NCBI GenBank assembly: GCA_958496175.1
Contig: OY292277.1
Location: 5,394,001-5,458,000, forward strand
Length of the DNA stretch: 64,000 bases
From: Sisyra terminalis
Lineage: Eukaryota; Arthropoda; Insecta; Neuroptera; Sisyridae
Reading direction: 5' to 3'
Translations under genes and position numbers: made by a program
Shown: positions 25,894-35,994 of the stretch, piece by piece
Position numbering within the stretch: the first letter of the stretch is position 1
Layout: every line of letters begins with the position of its first letter
The notes under the pieces: model-generated
Told to the model about the DNA's origin: nothing
Seen by the model: only the letters and a program-made list of their open reading frames with translations
The model's database searches: none

Positions 25894-26130
25894 CTTCAAA
25901 AACCAACAAAATTATTGCAATATTCCGCAAAGACAAACAATTTCAATAGGTGAAACAATTGAACAAATGCTTTATGAAATCGATTCCTGCACCATGCAAA
26001 AGAACACTACCTGGAAAGGTAGTACACAAAAATTGTCTTTTCATAAACGGTACCGAAATGACCCAAATTTTTTACGATTTATTTTGACTAATATTTGCTT
26101 ATTATTGTTCCACTCTATCGTTTGCATTAC

Positions 26131-26244
26131 CTGAGCACCGTTAGTAACAGGTGGCAGCAATCGTAAAGTCGATTGAAAAAATGATTGGGGATTGGTCGAT
26201 TGATTCTCTGCGGCCATGAATCGACGGAACTCATCATGGCGAGC
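26131..26244 (-). CDS. exon 6 of the SANT-like gene
   Basis: A 114-nt phase-0 exon of 38 residues, with acceptor TTTTACTTCAG and donor GTAATG. It starts ARHDEFRRFMAAENQSTN and ends LLPPVTNGAQ. It is polar and Gln/Asn-rich with no recognised domain. Its 3-divisible length and phase-0 borders allow exclusion without a frameshift. Confidence 0.88.
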
Positions 26245-26303
26245 CTGAAGTAAAATTGTTGAAGTTGATTAATCCAAAAAAAGAAAATCAATTCAAAACG
26301 AAC

Positions 26304-26675
26304 TTGCGAGAGCGATTGCAAAAATCGCATTCGAAAATCAGCCGGGGTCATTGGCAACGGTGCATCTGGTCGTTCCAAAAGTTGGGGACCCGATTTGTTG
26401 GAGTCCATAGTTGGCCGAATCATCAACTGATCCGGCGGAATCGACAGTGGTGGCGTCACCAGACGTACATCGTAGGAACAGTTCGGTTGGGAAAAATGCA
26501 AATGTTGGGTTGGTCGCACTGGACATGGGGGAGGATATGGAGCCACTGAAAACATGGGACGTGGTGGTGCAGGAATTGCCATAGCAATGCCGGGCGCTCT
26601 TTCCGGCAGGGCCGGTAAAGGTCGTGGTGGGACCTCTTTTATCGGCAATTCGGATGTATTGCGACGTTGCAAAAA
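26304..26675 (-). CDS. exon 5 of the SANT-like gene: proline-rich region
   Basis: A 372-nt phase-0 exon of 124 residues, with acceptor TTTTCATAG and a weaker GTTCGT donor. The first half is proline-rich (EVPPRPLPALPERAPG, PYPPPCPVRP) with several PxxP motifs that could bind SH3, WW or EVH1 partners. The second half (DVRLVTPPLSIPPDQLMIRP, then MTPADFRMRFLQSLSQ) looks more structured, and the terminal stretch may be amphipathic. No catalytic motif is seen. The frame stays open past the donor, but the reading becomes Phe/Ile-rich intron. Confidence 0.88.
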
Positions 26676-27544
26676 CTATGAAAATAAAATTTTCAGCTAC
26701 GATCACATTTTCCTTGAGGATTCTGATTGCAAAAAATTGCACGTGCAATTATTGATTGGTTTGCCATTTTTGCAATAGAAATCCTCAATGTAAAAACGAA
26801 AATATTTACTTTATTGAGAAAAAACGCGTTGGTAAAGTTGGTTTGAGAAACGGTGGATGCAAATCTTTTGGTCGATTGAAGGATTTCACTTTCGATGACC
26901 GGATTTGGCTTTGAAAAAATTCAAATTTTTACATTGATTGCATGGAACTGATTGCTTTTGATTGACGATATTAAACGACTTTTTTGATTGGAAAATGTAA
27001 GAAAAATCATTGATTTATCGTTCGATAAAAAATGATCACTCAAAATATTCCGATTCCCGAAAATATTGGTCGATTTTTCCAAAGATATTTCATCAAAATT
27101 AGTTATTTTTATTTTGCTACGCTTTCAAATGGATGTCACAAAATTTATGATTTTATTGGTTATTTAGTACCTTTTAAATGATTCAAATTTATTGAAGAAA
27201 GAAACCAAATTAGTTATGGTTCTAGGGATATTATTCAAGAATTCACCATTGATAATGAGTAAAGAATATTTATGTTTAAACTTCTCAACAATGTTTTACA
27301 CAAATAAAGTAGTGACATTTTTCAATAGTTTTGCTGTGCCAAAAGAAAATGAACCCCAAAGATTCAGGGAAAACCAGGCTTACTTAATGAAAGTCTGTGA
27401 AAACCATAACCATTGGTTGAGGATCAATTTATTTCTGCATCAGAAAATCATAAGTGCGTTTAATATCGTTTTTTTTTCCACTACTAAATAATTGCTGAAT
27501 ATTTTTTCAAAAAATTTTTTAAAAATTTCCTCTGCAATAATTAC

Positions 27545-27604
27545 CTCCAACGCTTCAGTTTGCGTGGCTATATCTTGTCTAACACACAAATCTGTATCCA
27601 AAAT
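27545..27604 (-). CDS. cassette exon 4b of the SANT-like gene (TQT motif)
   Basis: A 60-nt phase-0 exon, acceptor GTTTTAG and donor GTAATT, encoding ILDTDLCVRQDIATQTEALE. Its second half aligns with exon 4a (RDVATQTD against RQDIATQTE) at both protein and DNA level (CCACGCAAACTGA in each), so the two exons are duplicates. TQT preceded by a small or aliphatic residue and followed by an acidic one is the core of the established dynein light chain LC8 (DYNLL) binding motif. Flanking sequence, for example ATCATCAATTTTC next to each, also matches. It can be included or skipped in frame. Confidence 0.8.
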
Positions 27605-29696
27605 CTAAAACGAAAAAATTAATCATCAATTTTCCGAAAATTGATATCAAAATTTTTATGGTGTTTGTAAGAATTTAAAATATATATAAATACAAATTTT
27701 TGGTGAAAATCAGTGTGAAAATCTTACGTTTTAAAAAGCCTTATTTTTCAAGGCCTATCCCTAAAGACAGATGGCAAAAACTTTCCGTCAAAATTGATTT
27801 ATTGATCAAAGAAATTGAGATGCAGTTTTTGGTATTCAATTAAAAAAAAAAGCTCTTTTAAAAGTTACTCGTTTTCTTCTTTACACCCGAATTGTTGCAT
27901 TATGCAATATGATGACAAGAAAGTTTCCCAGTGCATTGAAAAGGCTACAATTTGGCAAATAACTCATTTACAAAACTTGTACAAAAATATTTCAAATAAT
28001 TTCCGATATCAAGTTTTGGTTTTTTGGAGTTGATGATAACAAATGTGCGATCTATTAACTTTCTTGTCATACTTGCAAATGCCGGAAAACTCCAAATGCA
28101 TCGAGGAAATCCAAGAACTTCATATTTGACAGCAAATATCAGAAGATATATAAGTCAGAGGTCCCGAAAGCTCCGCAGTGCAAAAAAATTGGTTTGTTTT
28201 ATCAAAAGCTATCAAAAAAATTAAATTAATTTATCCATTCAGAATTATGCACCAATAAACTGCATAATTTCGATGGACAAATGCAAAGCCTACGTTTTCA
28301 AAAGTAAAAAGTGCAAGAAAAAACTGCAATTTATTCTTCACAACAATTTTTCATAGAAATGTGTAATCAATAGCTAAATGATGTTCTTCCATGCATTGGA
28401 AGATATACAAATCAGCTAAAAGCTCATTTTCGAAGCTTTAACAAAAGTTTTACTAAAAGTGATTTTAAAATGCTAACTTTGGTTTCTAAGGGTTCCGATA
28501 GTTATTGTGAATGTCTATTAACTTCCTTGTCATTCTTGAAAATGTCAAATTTGCCAGCCTTCAAATGCATCGAGGAATTTCATAAACTTAATATATGAAA
28601 TCAAAGATTCCAGAAATTTTAAAGTTATTTTTTTAAATTAATATTTGCAAAGAGGTCATTTCAATTTCCAGGTGCATCAGAAATTTTCTGGAATTTATAA
28701 TTGATCTCAAAAATGTCTGAATTTAAAAAAAATGCTTATTTTGTGCAATAATAACTAGCAAAATATACTTTTGTTCTAAGGAAATTATGTATTGAAAAAT
28801 ATTGCAAATTTTCTTTTGGAAAAATGTTACAATTCACATGCATACATTGAAAATTGGTTCCAAATTATAAATACTTTTCTATCAAATGCAACAGATGCAT
28901 CTCAATTCGTTTAAGTCCCTTTTTTTTGAAGGATATCAAAAATTTCAAAAGAGATATTTTCCGATACTAAATTTTGTTTTTTTTGGTTGATCGTAACAAA
29001 TATGATATCTATTAACTTCCTTGCCATACTTGTAGATACCAAAAATCTCCAGATGCATCTAGGAACTCCAGGATCCTGATATTTGAAGTCAAAGACCTCA
29101 GAAGTCCTTAAGTTGACATTTTGAAATCATTTAAATAAAATTTTTGCATCCAGGAGTTTTTAGATATAAAATTCGAAATCAGAGACGAAAAATAACTCCT
29201 GAGTACCAAAAATTAATTCTATTTATCCCTTTGAAATTATGCACCAAAAAACCTCATATAACAAATTATGTTGAAGCTTTTTTGAATTAAGTGCAAAGTG
29301 CAGAAAACTGCAATCTTCAATCTTCATTAACTCTTTTTTTTTTTGTAAATCAAATGCCAATTAAAAATTAAGCTTTAATTGCACTCAATTTTGACAAATG
29401 TATTATTTATTAATGCAGATAAGAAATTTTCCATAACTATTTCTTCAATAAGCCAAATTTAATCGACTTCTCAGATTTTCACACCAATTTTTCATAGTAG
29501 AAAATTGGTAATCAAAATTTTTTTTTTTCATTTAATTTTACAAGCAAACAACCATAAATTTCTATCATATTTGTATTTTGTGTTTGCAAATAATTGTATA
29601 CACAATACAAATATGTGACCACTCGGTTATTATATTATATACAAAATAAAAAAAAAATCATCAATTTTCTGAGGAAAACTTTTCTTCAATATTTAC
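27605..29696 (-). repeat. intron between the cassette exons, with three diverged tandem units
   Basis: Units carrying CTATTAACTTYCTTGYCATWC, then CARATGCATCKAGGAA and a downstream RAAGWYCTCAGAA-like segment recur at about 28051, 28517 and 29009, a spacing of about 460-490 bp. Identity is modest, so the array is old. No third TQT exon copy was found among the units. The rest of the intron is AT-rich with no recognisable gene. Confidence 0.7.
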
Positions 29697-29750
29697 CTGG
29701 TCAGTTTGCGTGGCCACATCGCGATGATAATAAAAATCTAAGGCCCAAGA
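29697..29750 (-). CDS. cassette exon 4a of the SANT-like gene (TQT motif)
   Basis: A 54-nt phase-0 exon, acceptor ATTTTTAG and donor GTAAAT, encoding SWALDFYYHRDVATQTDQ. It ends in a TQT motif matching the LC8-binding core and is homologous to exon 4b. With both included, the two TQT motifs lie 18 residues apart, a spacing usable for duplex LC8 binding. With one included, mutually exclusive use would also keep the frame. I found no third copy. Confidence 0.82.
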
Positions 29751-32749
29751 CTAAAAATAGAGCAAAATGTAAAACGGAAAAATCCCAATCAATTTTCTTC
29801 GATTATATTACCGTAGATTTAATTCGGTAAGGTCTCCGTGTTAAATTACACATTTTATCAATAAAAATAAAATTCTGATAAACATTTCAATGCAATATTA
29901 TGTGTGTTATATAGTGCACAATGCGATAAATCAAAGAGCAAAAAAAAATATTAATTGATTTCTGAGAAATAAATTTGATTAATGCACACACTTGCATGAC
30001 TAATGTTTGAATGTTTTTCGTTTATTTTCGCTAAAAATAAATGAGCAATATTTGTCTTGTGATACGTAAAAAATATGTAAAAGATTTTTTTTTTTTTTTG
30101 TTAAAAATTGCGGATCAATAAAATTGTGATCTATGACATTTTGCCCTCGAATCTCACATGTCTTCATTGGCATAATTTAATTTATATGTTTTTTTTTATC
30201 TTAATTTGCATTCAGCAAAAAGTTATCCACAGACAATTAAATTCAATCGTTGGTGGTTTTCAAATCAAACAAGAAAATTATTATATTTTACTTATCAATT
30301 ATTTATCACTCGAACTCAAATATAATGCTGACTATTTTTTTTTCCCCAATTCAAAGGAAATAATTTATTATTGTTTGAAGGCAACTCCGTTTTGTACTGA
30401 TTACAATTATTGGAAACATAAAAAACTATTGAGATTTGTTTATTTTTTTTTTGTCGTTGAAATTGTTTAGGTTTCATTTTTTTAGGCCTTGAAGGGTAAG
30501 AGGCCTTCGTTAGGTTCCCATAGGATAACCAAAACAAACGTTCTTATTTCTCAATAATTTATTGTTTTATCTAAAGCACTATTCAAAAAAAAAAACTAAA
30601 ATGTTATTATAAGCACTTTAGGTGCAAGTTGAAACTTAAACGAAAATATTTTTGGCACTTGAGGCATCAAAATATTTGTTATCTTATCTTTTTTGTCACG
30701 GATTTGGTTTTTTTATGTAGGAAAAATATTGCTGAAGACTTAAGTCAATCAATATGTCAAGTGTTGAAAAAAAATAAAAGTACTTAAGTTAAGAACTTTG
30801 TAAAAAATAATTTATTAGGGTTAAGATTTTAAAAAAAATCTTGTAAATTAAATTTTTGAACTAAATTAAAATGCTTAAAACCACTTGAGTTGGTACACTA
30901 AGTGAAACTATCGTTTCAAAAATCGGGTCTTTGAAAAGATTAAGGATATAAAGCTTCGAAGAAACAGGACTTGAAAAATATTTAATTTTTCCTCATAAGA
31001 ACAAAATTTTAAATTAATTGAACTATAATTGGAATATAACATAAGATCAAACCAGTGGTTCTGAACCTATTTGAAAGTATTGACCTCCAACATTGGTTCA
31101 AGCAATTCTACAACTTTTTTTTTAAGCTTTGTCTTAAAACAAGCGTTTTAGGAGCAATTTCCATAACTAAATAAAAAAACTCAGATAAATTTAAATTTGC
31201 CATTGCTATACCTCATTGTATTTTATTTGGACACTAAAGACTCCCAGAGCTTTGCTAAAATATATACTTCACTGAGCTTTTGTATACACTAGACTTATGA
31301 GACTTCCCAAAAAAAATAAATAATTTACTTCAAAAAAAAAAGTTAAAACTTTTGTTGGAAAAACTTCAATTTTCAACTTGAAACCATTTAAAGGGCAAAT
31401 TCTCCATAAACTATACTTTTGCTTCTATTTGACTATAGTAAAAATTGTATTTTATGATCAAACTTCCAAAAATAGTCCCCATAGCTTACAAAACTTTTAT
31501 TTCGTCATTCAAGAATAAAACGAAAGTTTTCCAACAAAACTCCAACAATTTGAAGATTTTGAAAGAAAATGTCTTTAAATATGTAAAAAAAAAACAAATG
31601 ACAATCTACAAAAGAAAAATAGGTGGAAATTTAAATAAAAAGCTTTTAAAGTTAGTTTTACAATTATAAGGGTTCAAATTGAAGTGTTCAGACTCTGATT
31701 GACTTTTGATCTTCTGTACTAATGAATAAGTTTCAAAACAACTGACAATCTAAACCAGTGGTTCCTCAACTATGTCTGATATTGTTACTCAACTATTTTA
31801 TAGACATGTGCCATGTCTCACCTAAGCTTTTCTAAAACTTTTGTAGTCTTACCATTGCAATAATATGGTTAGCTTAAACACTGAATAAATGCTCTTTCAC
31901 CCCACCCACCCATTAGTCTTTTGCAGTTAGAGCACAGATCGAATTCCATACTTTAAGAAACGCTTGCCAAAAAGATCCACTTTGTATTACAAAAAGCTCG
32001 CGAAAAAATTGATTGCAAAATTTTGAAATTTTACTCAATAATTACTTCTGTTGCTTGAATAAAAGAAACATTTGTTTCAGATTTTTTTTCCCTCCCCCTC
32101 CTCAAACAACTATAAACTCATGTAATTTACTTTATCAATGAATCAATTGCTCTGCTAGAATTACCAAAAAAAAAAAACGTAATTTAATCGAGAAATAAGT
32201 GTATCTTTATTTTTTTAAAGAATTCAAATTTTCATGCAAGTTTTTCAACTTGGAACCATTTAATTGCTAAATTTCGACCACGAACTGTATAAATTATGAC
32301 CTCTTCCCATTTCATGGTCTTAAAAAGGTCATAAAATGGTCTAAACAGTTACAACAAGTGAATATTTGATGCCTCAAAAAGTGCTAAAAAGCCTTGGTTA
32401 CCTGTGATTACAAATTTGAAGAATTTGGATGAGTAAATTTTCAAAATTGTCAAACAAAAGAGTAAAATAACAAATGACTGTCTAAAACAGTAAAATTAAT
32501 TTTTCTCTTCTATTTAAACTGAAGGATTTTGCGTTTGAAAGACAATTTTAACAATCATAAGGTTACATATTTCGATCGTCTGACACCGGTTGATCCTTTC
32601 TTCTAGACTAGCGTTTCTCAAACTATGGGTTGCGAGCAAATTTTAAGTTAGTCCTAATGGGCGATTTGCCACTGTATAAGATATGAATTAGAAAGAAAAT
32701 TGGAAGATTGAAAATTTTTGGTAAATGGGACGAAAAACTCAATCAATTT

Positions 32750-33320
32750 TAGGCACCACTGTTCTATACAAATAAGTTTTAAAATAAAGGACTGTCTGCA
32801 GTCAGGAATAATATTTCAGTAGACTTAATGTTTTCCAAAGTGGGGCTTTCGCCCCACTGGGGCAGGACAAGCGTGATGCAATGAGGTGAAGGAAAATTTA
32901 GATTCTTGTTCATATTTTAATTTAAGTGCATTAGTGATTAGCTTCAAAAAAATTTTCAAAAAAGCTCAAGTACCTACGACTTGGCACCAAAACAATTGGG
33001 AACCATTGTTCTATACAAATTAGATTTAAAATAAAGAACTGTCTACAATTTAGAATAGTGTTTCAGTAGAGTTAGTGTTTTCCAAAGTGGGGCTAACGCC
33101 CTACTGCGGCAGGACAAGAGTGATGCAATGAGGGGAAGGAAAATTTAAATTCTTGTCCAAATTTTACTTTAAGTTTATGATTAGTATCAATACCTTAAAT
33201 ACATAAATTTCATAAAAGCTCCAGTACGACTTGGCACCAAAACAATTGGGAACCATTGCCCTATACAAATTAGTTTTAAAACAAATGACCATCTACAGTC
33301 TAGAGCAGTGTTTCCCTATT
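32750..33320. repeat. tandem repeat, period about 247 bp
   Basis: GTTCTATACAAATWAG, ACTGTCTRCA and GTTTTCCAAAGTGGGGCT recur at about 32761-32850 and 33009-33095. A third partial unit starts near 33258. Each unit carries a small GTGGGGC...GCCCCAC hairpin or its decayed form. A reverse-oriented fragment (CACTTTGGAAAACCCTAA) lies at about 33779. Confidence 0.8.
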
Positions 33321-33329
33321 GTTTTAGTG

Positions 33330-33624
33330 CAGTGATTCTCAACCTGGGCGATATCGCCTCCTAGGGGGGCGATCGAAAACTTACAGTGGGCGATTATTTG
33401 ACTATACACTTTTGGGGGGGCGATAGTCATTTTGCGTGGGCGAAATCATTTTGAATACCCGCTTTCAGTGATGGGCCGCTGCATTTTTAAATTGCATTGT
33501 GAAAAAAGCGAATAAAACATTTTGTAAAACAAATCTACCTTATATTAAGGATTTTTATCTGTTAAAATTTATAGGGGGGCGAATTAAGAAGCGGGTCTTG
33601 GTCTAAAAAGGTTGAGAAACACTG
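33330..33624. mobile_element. hAT-type MITE, 295 bp, with perfect 8-bp target duplication
   Basis: The left end is CAGTGATTCTCAACCT; the inverted right end is AGGTTGAGAAACACTG, giving 16-bp terminal inverted repeats with one mismatch. CAGTG termini are typical of hAT elements. The flanks are identical 8-mers TTTTAGTG at 33322-33329 and 33625-33632, the hAT target-duplication length. The interior repeats a GGGCGAT motif and has no coding capacity. The intact TSD and near-perfect ends suggest a fairly recent insertion. Confidence 0.93.
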
Positions 33625-33912
33625 TTTTAGTGCTATGTCCAACTTGAGCTTTTATGAAACTCTTTTATTCTAGCTATTGAAACTAGTAGTACACTTAACT
33701 AAAAATCAGGATAAGTGTCTAAATTCTCTGTTTCCCTCATCGCATCACTCCTATCCTGCCCCAGTGGAGTGTCCATCTCACTTTGGAAAACCCTAATCCA
33801 AATAAAAACTGGTATAGCTTTATAAATATCCATCTTACATGCAAAAAACTTTGACACGTTGGCCTCAAAAGTTGTAAGGTTAATCAATTGATAACTATGC
33901 TTTTAATAATTA

Positions 33913-34164
33913 CACCGGCACACAAAAAAAAAACCGTACACCTTCAAAAATTCGAGAAAACTTTAAAAAATGGCAGGCACAACCATGACGGCATATACGC
34001 CTTTAACCCAGGTACCCAGGTTTTCGGTTTTTTAAAGTTTTCTCGAATTTTTGAGGGTGTACGGGTCAAACCGACCCCGGATTCGTGTTCAGGGGGTCAA
34101 AATACGTAGATTTATGTAGGTCCGGTCAAAAGTACAGAGCACTTTTTTTTTTTGTGTGCCGGTG
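33913..34164. mobile_element. Harbinger-like MITE, 252 bp, TTA target duplication
   Basis: The ends are CACCGGCACACAAAAAAAAA and its inverse TTTTTTTTTTGTGTGCCGGTG, flanked by TTA at 33910-33912 and 34165-34167. A 3-bp TWA duplication fits PIF/Harbinger elements, although with this little sequence another family is possible. A second internal inverted repeat pairs CAAAAATTCGAGAAAACTTT with its complement near 34034-34057. No coding capacity. Confidence 0.82.
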
Positions 34165-34380
34165 TTATTGTTGGTTCCCTTAATCGAATTATTTTATCAG
34201 ATATCTTGAAAATCTTTTAAATATTTGATATTTCCAAAAAATACAAGTTTTGATCAATTGTTTGAGTTGAGAATGTCCAGGAAAATGTTGATATAAATGA
34301 GTGGGGTTGTACCCAATTCACAGGTAGACCTTACCGACAACAAGAAAACATTGAAAATTCATAAAATAAAACAGACTCAC

Positions 34381-34508
34381 GCCGCCCAATCCGTCGAAAA
34401 CTTTACGTTGTTTTTCGTTGAAAGACGAAGGATCATAACAACTCATTAAAAAGTAGAGTTGGTCGTAGCAGATTCGGCGCACTTCGAACAACAACTTGGA
34501 CGGTCTTT
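34381..34508 (-). CDS. exon 3 of the SANT-like gene
   Basis: A 128-nt exon. Its first AA completes a Glu codon started by exon 2 (G|AA) and it ends in phase 0 before GTGAGT. It reads ERPSKLLFEVRRICYDQLYF, then LMSCYDPSSFNEKQRKVF and DGLGG. Aromatic and charged residues alternate as in a helical bundle continuing the N-terminal domain. The acceptor is GTTGCGCAG, with a short pyrimidine tract but supported by phase and by the continued fold. No specific family match beyond the SANT-like context. Confidence 0.9.
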
Positions 34509-34605
34509 CTGCGCAACGGCAACAATGAAAAAGATTTACGCAGTTAAGTATTTACATTTTCCGCATTTAGCAAACATATATATATGCGAATGATTTTTCC
34601 CTCAC

Positions 34606-34819
34606 CAATTTGGCCGTCTGTCTCGTAGTACTGTCTGATTTTCTTCAACGATATGAACTTGAGATACTCCCAGCGATCCTGCACCTCGAACACATCCCTC
34701 TGGAAGCCATTCACGTATAAAATGCGGCAAATTTTCCGCCACGCCGTGATTTTGTGCACGAAAGCGAATAATATGCCACCCCATGCACTTTCCAGCAGAG
34801 CAATGTATTTTTCTAGACA
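34606..34819 (-). CDS. exon 2 of the SANT-like gene: core of the Myb/SANT-like domain
   Basis: A 214-nt exon between acceptor ATCTTTAG and donor GTGAGG, ending in phase 1. It encodes residues 28-98: CLEKYIALLESAWGG, then HKITAWRKICRIL, then FEVQDRWEYLKFISLKKIRQ. With W17 from exon 1, the W-x(36)-W(54)-x(22)-W(77) spacing, helical segments and basic residues resemble Myb/SANT-like (trihelix or MADF-like) DNA-binding domains, in which each helix contributes a core tryptophan. The family assignment is by pattern only. Two other frames are also open for about 70-110 codons here, but only this one fits the splice phases. Confidence 0.9.
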
Positions 34820-34890
34820 CTAAAGATTTCGAGTGGTGAAGGAAATTGGTGTTTTTTTTTTTTTTGGGCGAAATGAAAAAATCAACAAAC

Positions 34891-34971
34891 CGATATGATA
34901 ATTTTGTCCTCTTCCTCGGTCCAGTCGTCATTGTCGGACTCTACCGGCGATTTGTAGATGGATAAATCCAT
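34891..34971 (-). CDS. first coding exon of the SANT-like gene
   Basis: An 81-nt exon, 27 codons: MDLSIYKSPVESDNDDWTEE, then EDKIIIS, then donor GTTTGT. The start context AAAATGG is favourable. DWTEEEDKIIIS strongly recalls the first helix of Myb/SANT domains (W-[ST]-x-E-E-D/E). Phase 0 at the donor joins exon 2 exactly. The donor is non-consensus at +3 but the reading on both sides is clear. Untranslated exons upstream cannot be excluded. Confidence 0.9.
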
Positions 34972-34982
34972 TTTGGGTCCAT
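34941..34982 (-). promoter_or_regulatory. short upstream reading frame overlapping the start codon
   Basis: An ATG in good context (CCATGG) lies 11 nt upstream of the chosen start, in another frame. It encodes 13 residues, MDPKWIYPSTNRR, and stops at TAG inside exon 1. If included in the mRNA it would be met first by scanning ribosomes and could lower translation of the main frame. Whether it is transcribed is not shown by sequence. Confidence 0.5.
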
Positions 34983-35990
34983 GGAACAACACAAATCAGC
35001 CGAACAACAATGCAACAGGAGAAGAACTTTTCGATGTGACTTCCGCGAGTGAAGTGGCCGATCCAGAGTGAATGAGCCTCTCTGTCGACGTAAAGACGTA
35101 AAATGAACACACTCGATCGATTACTAATTTGAAATGGAGATACTTTTTATCGAGCCGATTCGTTCGAGTCGTTAAAATTATTGATCGACTTTATAAATAT
35201 TATTGGCGTTTCGTGACACGATCGCGAACACAAATACATACATACATCAGAGAAAAATCAGTGACTCTAAGCCTCCACTCACAATCCGACAATGCAACCA
35301 ACCCCACCCACCCCCTCGCGATCCACCACCCATATTTCGTTGCTATACACACCGCGAAAACGCATTTATAAAAACTAAGTTTAATTTGCGATTAAATTTC
35401 AATTATAAAACTTATTATATTATTGTTCAAATGAGCTCAACGCTTATCAGAAACTCATATTAATAAAAGCAACAATTCAACCATTCAATTATTCCCGATT
35501 CTTTAACGATTGCCTCATTATTATTAAGAACTATAGCAAAAAAAAAAAACGACCATTAAAAAACAATAAGACCAGAGGCACGTTTTGTTATGAGGTTGGT
35601 TCACGTTTCCGCTCACAAAAATTTGATTGATTGGACTACACGACACTTTAGTCGACCAATATTGAACAATCGATTTAATTGTTCACCTCCGTACGGGGAC
35701 CAGACGCGTTATCGACTAATAACTGGCATTCGATAAAATACGTAACACTCGTTTCGATGGAATTTAATGCTCACACATTCGTAAATCAAAATATAAAGTA
35801 CACACATAAACAATAAAATAAAATTCCAAGAAAAAAATCACATTAAAATGGTCGCTGAGCCTTCCGCCTCAACAATCGTCAATCGTTGTTAATATTTTTC
35901 TCTATAGTCGATTTTTTTTGTTGTCGTTGCGTTTCTTTTATACAAAGTTGATCGATTTGTTCTGCGTGGCAGAACTGAATAAAATATAAA
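34983..35990 (-). other. upstream region of the SANT-like gene; probable promoter, no clear core element
   Basis: This kilobase is less AT-rich than its surroundings and rich in CG dinucleotides (TCGATCGA, CGATTCGTTCGAGTCG). It is free of the repeats found on both sides, as expected for a promoter, but I cannot point to a TATA box or initiator. The short open frames here look like chance. Confidence 0.35.
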
Positions 35991-35994
35991 ACTT

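Larger units (their letters stand above)
29751..34380 (-). other. large intron 3 of the SANT-like gene
   Basis: A 4.6-kb intron with donor GTGAGT at 34380 and acceptor TTTTTAG. It is AT-rich (homopolymer runs up to about 14 T). It holds several hAT-end-like remnants (CCAGTGGTTCTGAACC near 31052, CCAGTGGTTCCTCAAC near 31755, GCGTTTCTCAAACTATGG near 32608), a 247-bp tandem repeat, a hAT MITE and a Harbinger-like MITE. No further in-frame exon between 29751 and 34380 is needed, because exon 3 and exon 4a are both phase 0. Confidence 0.8.
25573..34971 (-). other. complete eight-exon gene: Myb/SANT-like domain, TQT cassettes, AT-hook protein
   Basis: Eight exons join with matched phases to give 1344 nt, a predicted 447-residue protein if both cassette exons are used. 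Order: Met and acidic lead with W17; tryptophan-patterned domain (W17, W40, W54, W77; about 17-130); two cassettes with TQT at 155-157 and 173-175; a proline-rich region (about 190-300); a polar region; and an Arg/Gly-rich tract with an AT-hook, RPRGRPRK, at 389-396. I do not recognise a named orthologue. The architecture suggests a nuclear DNA-binding regulator; LC8 binding is an inference from motif. It may be nested in groucho intron 1 on the same strand, because no groucho start exon lies between the two. Confidence 0.85.
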
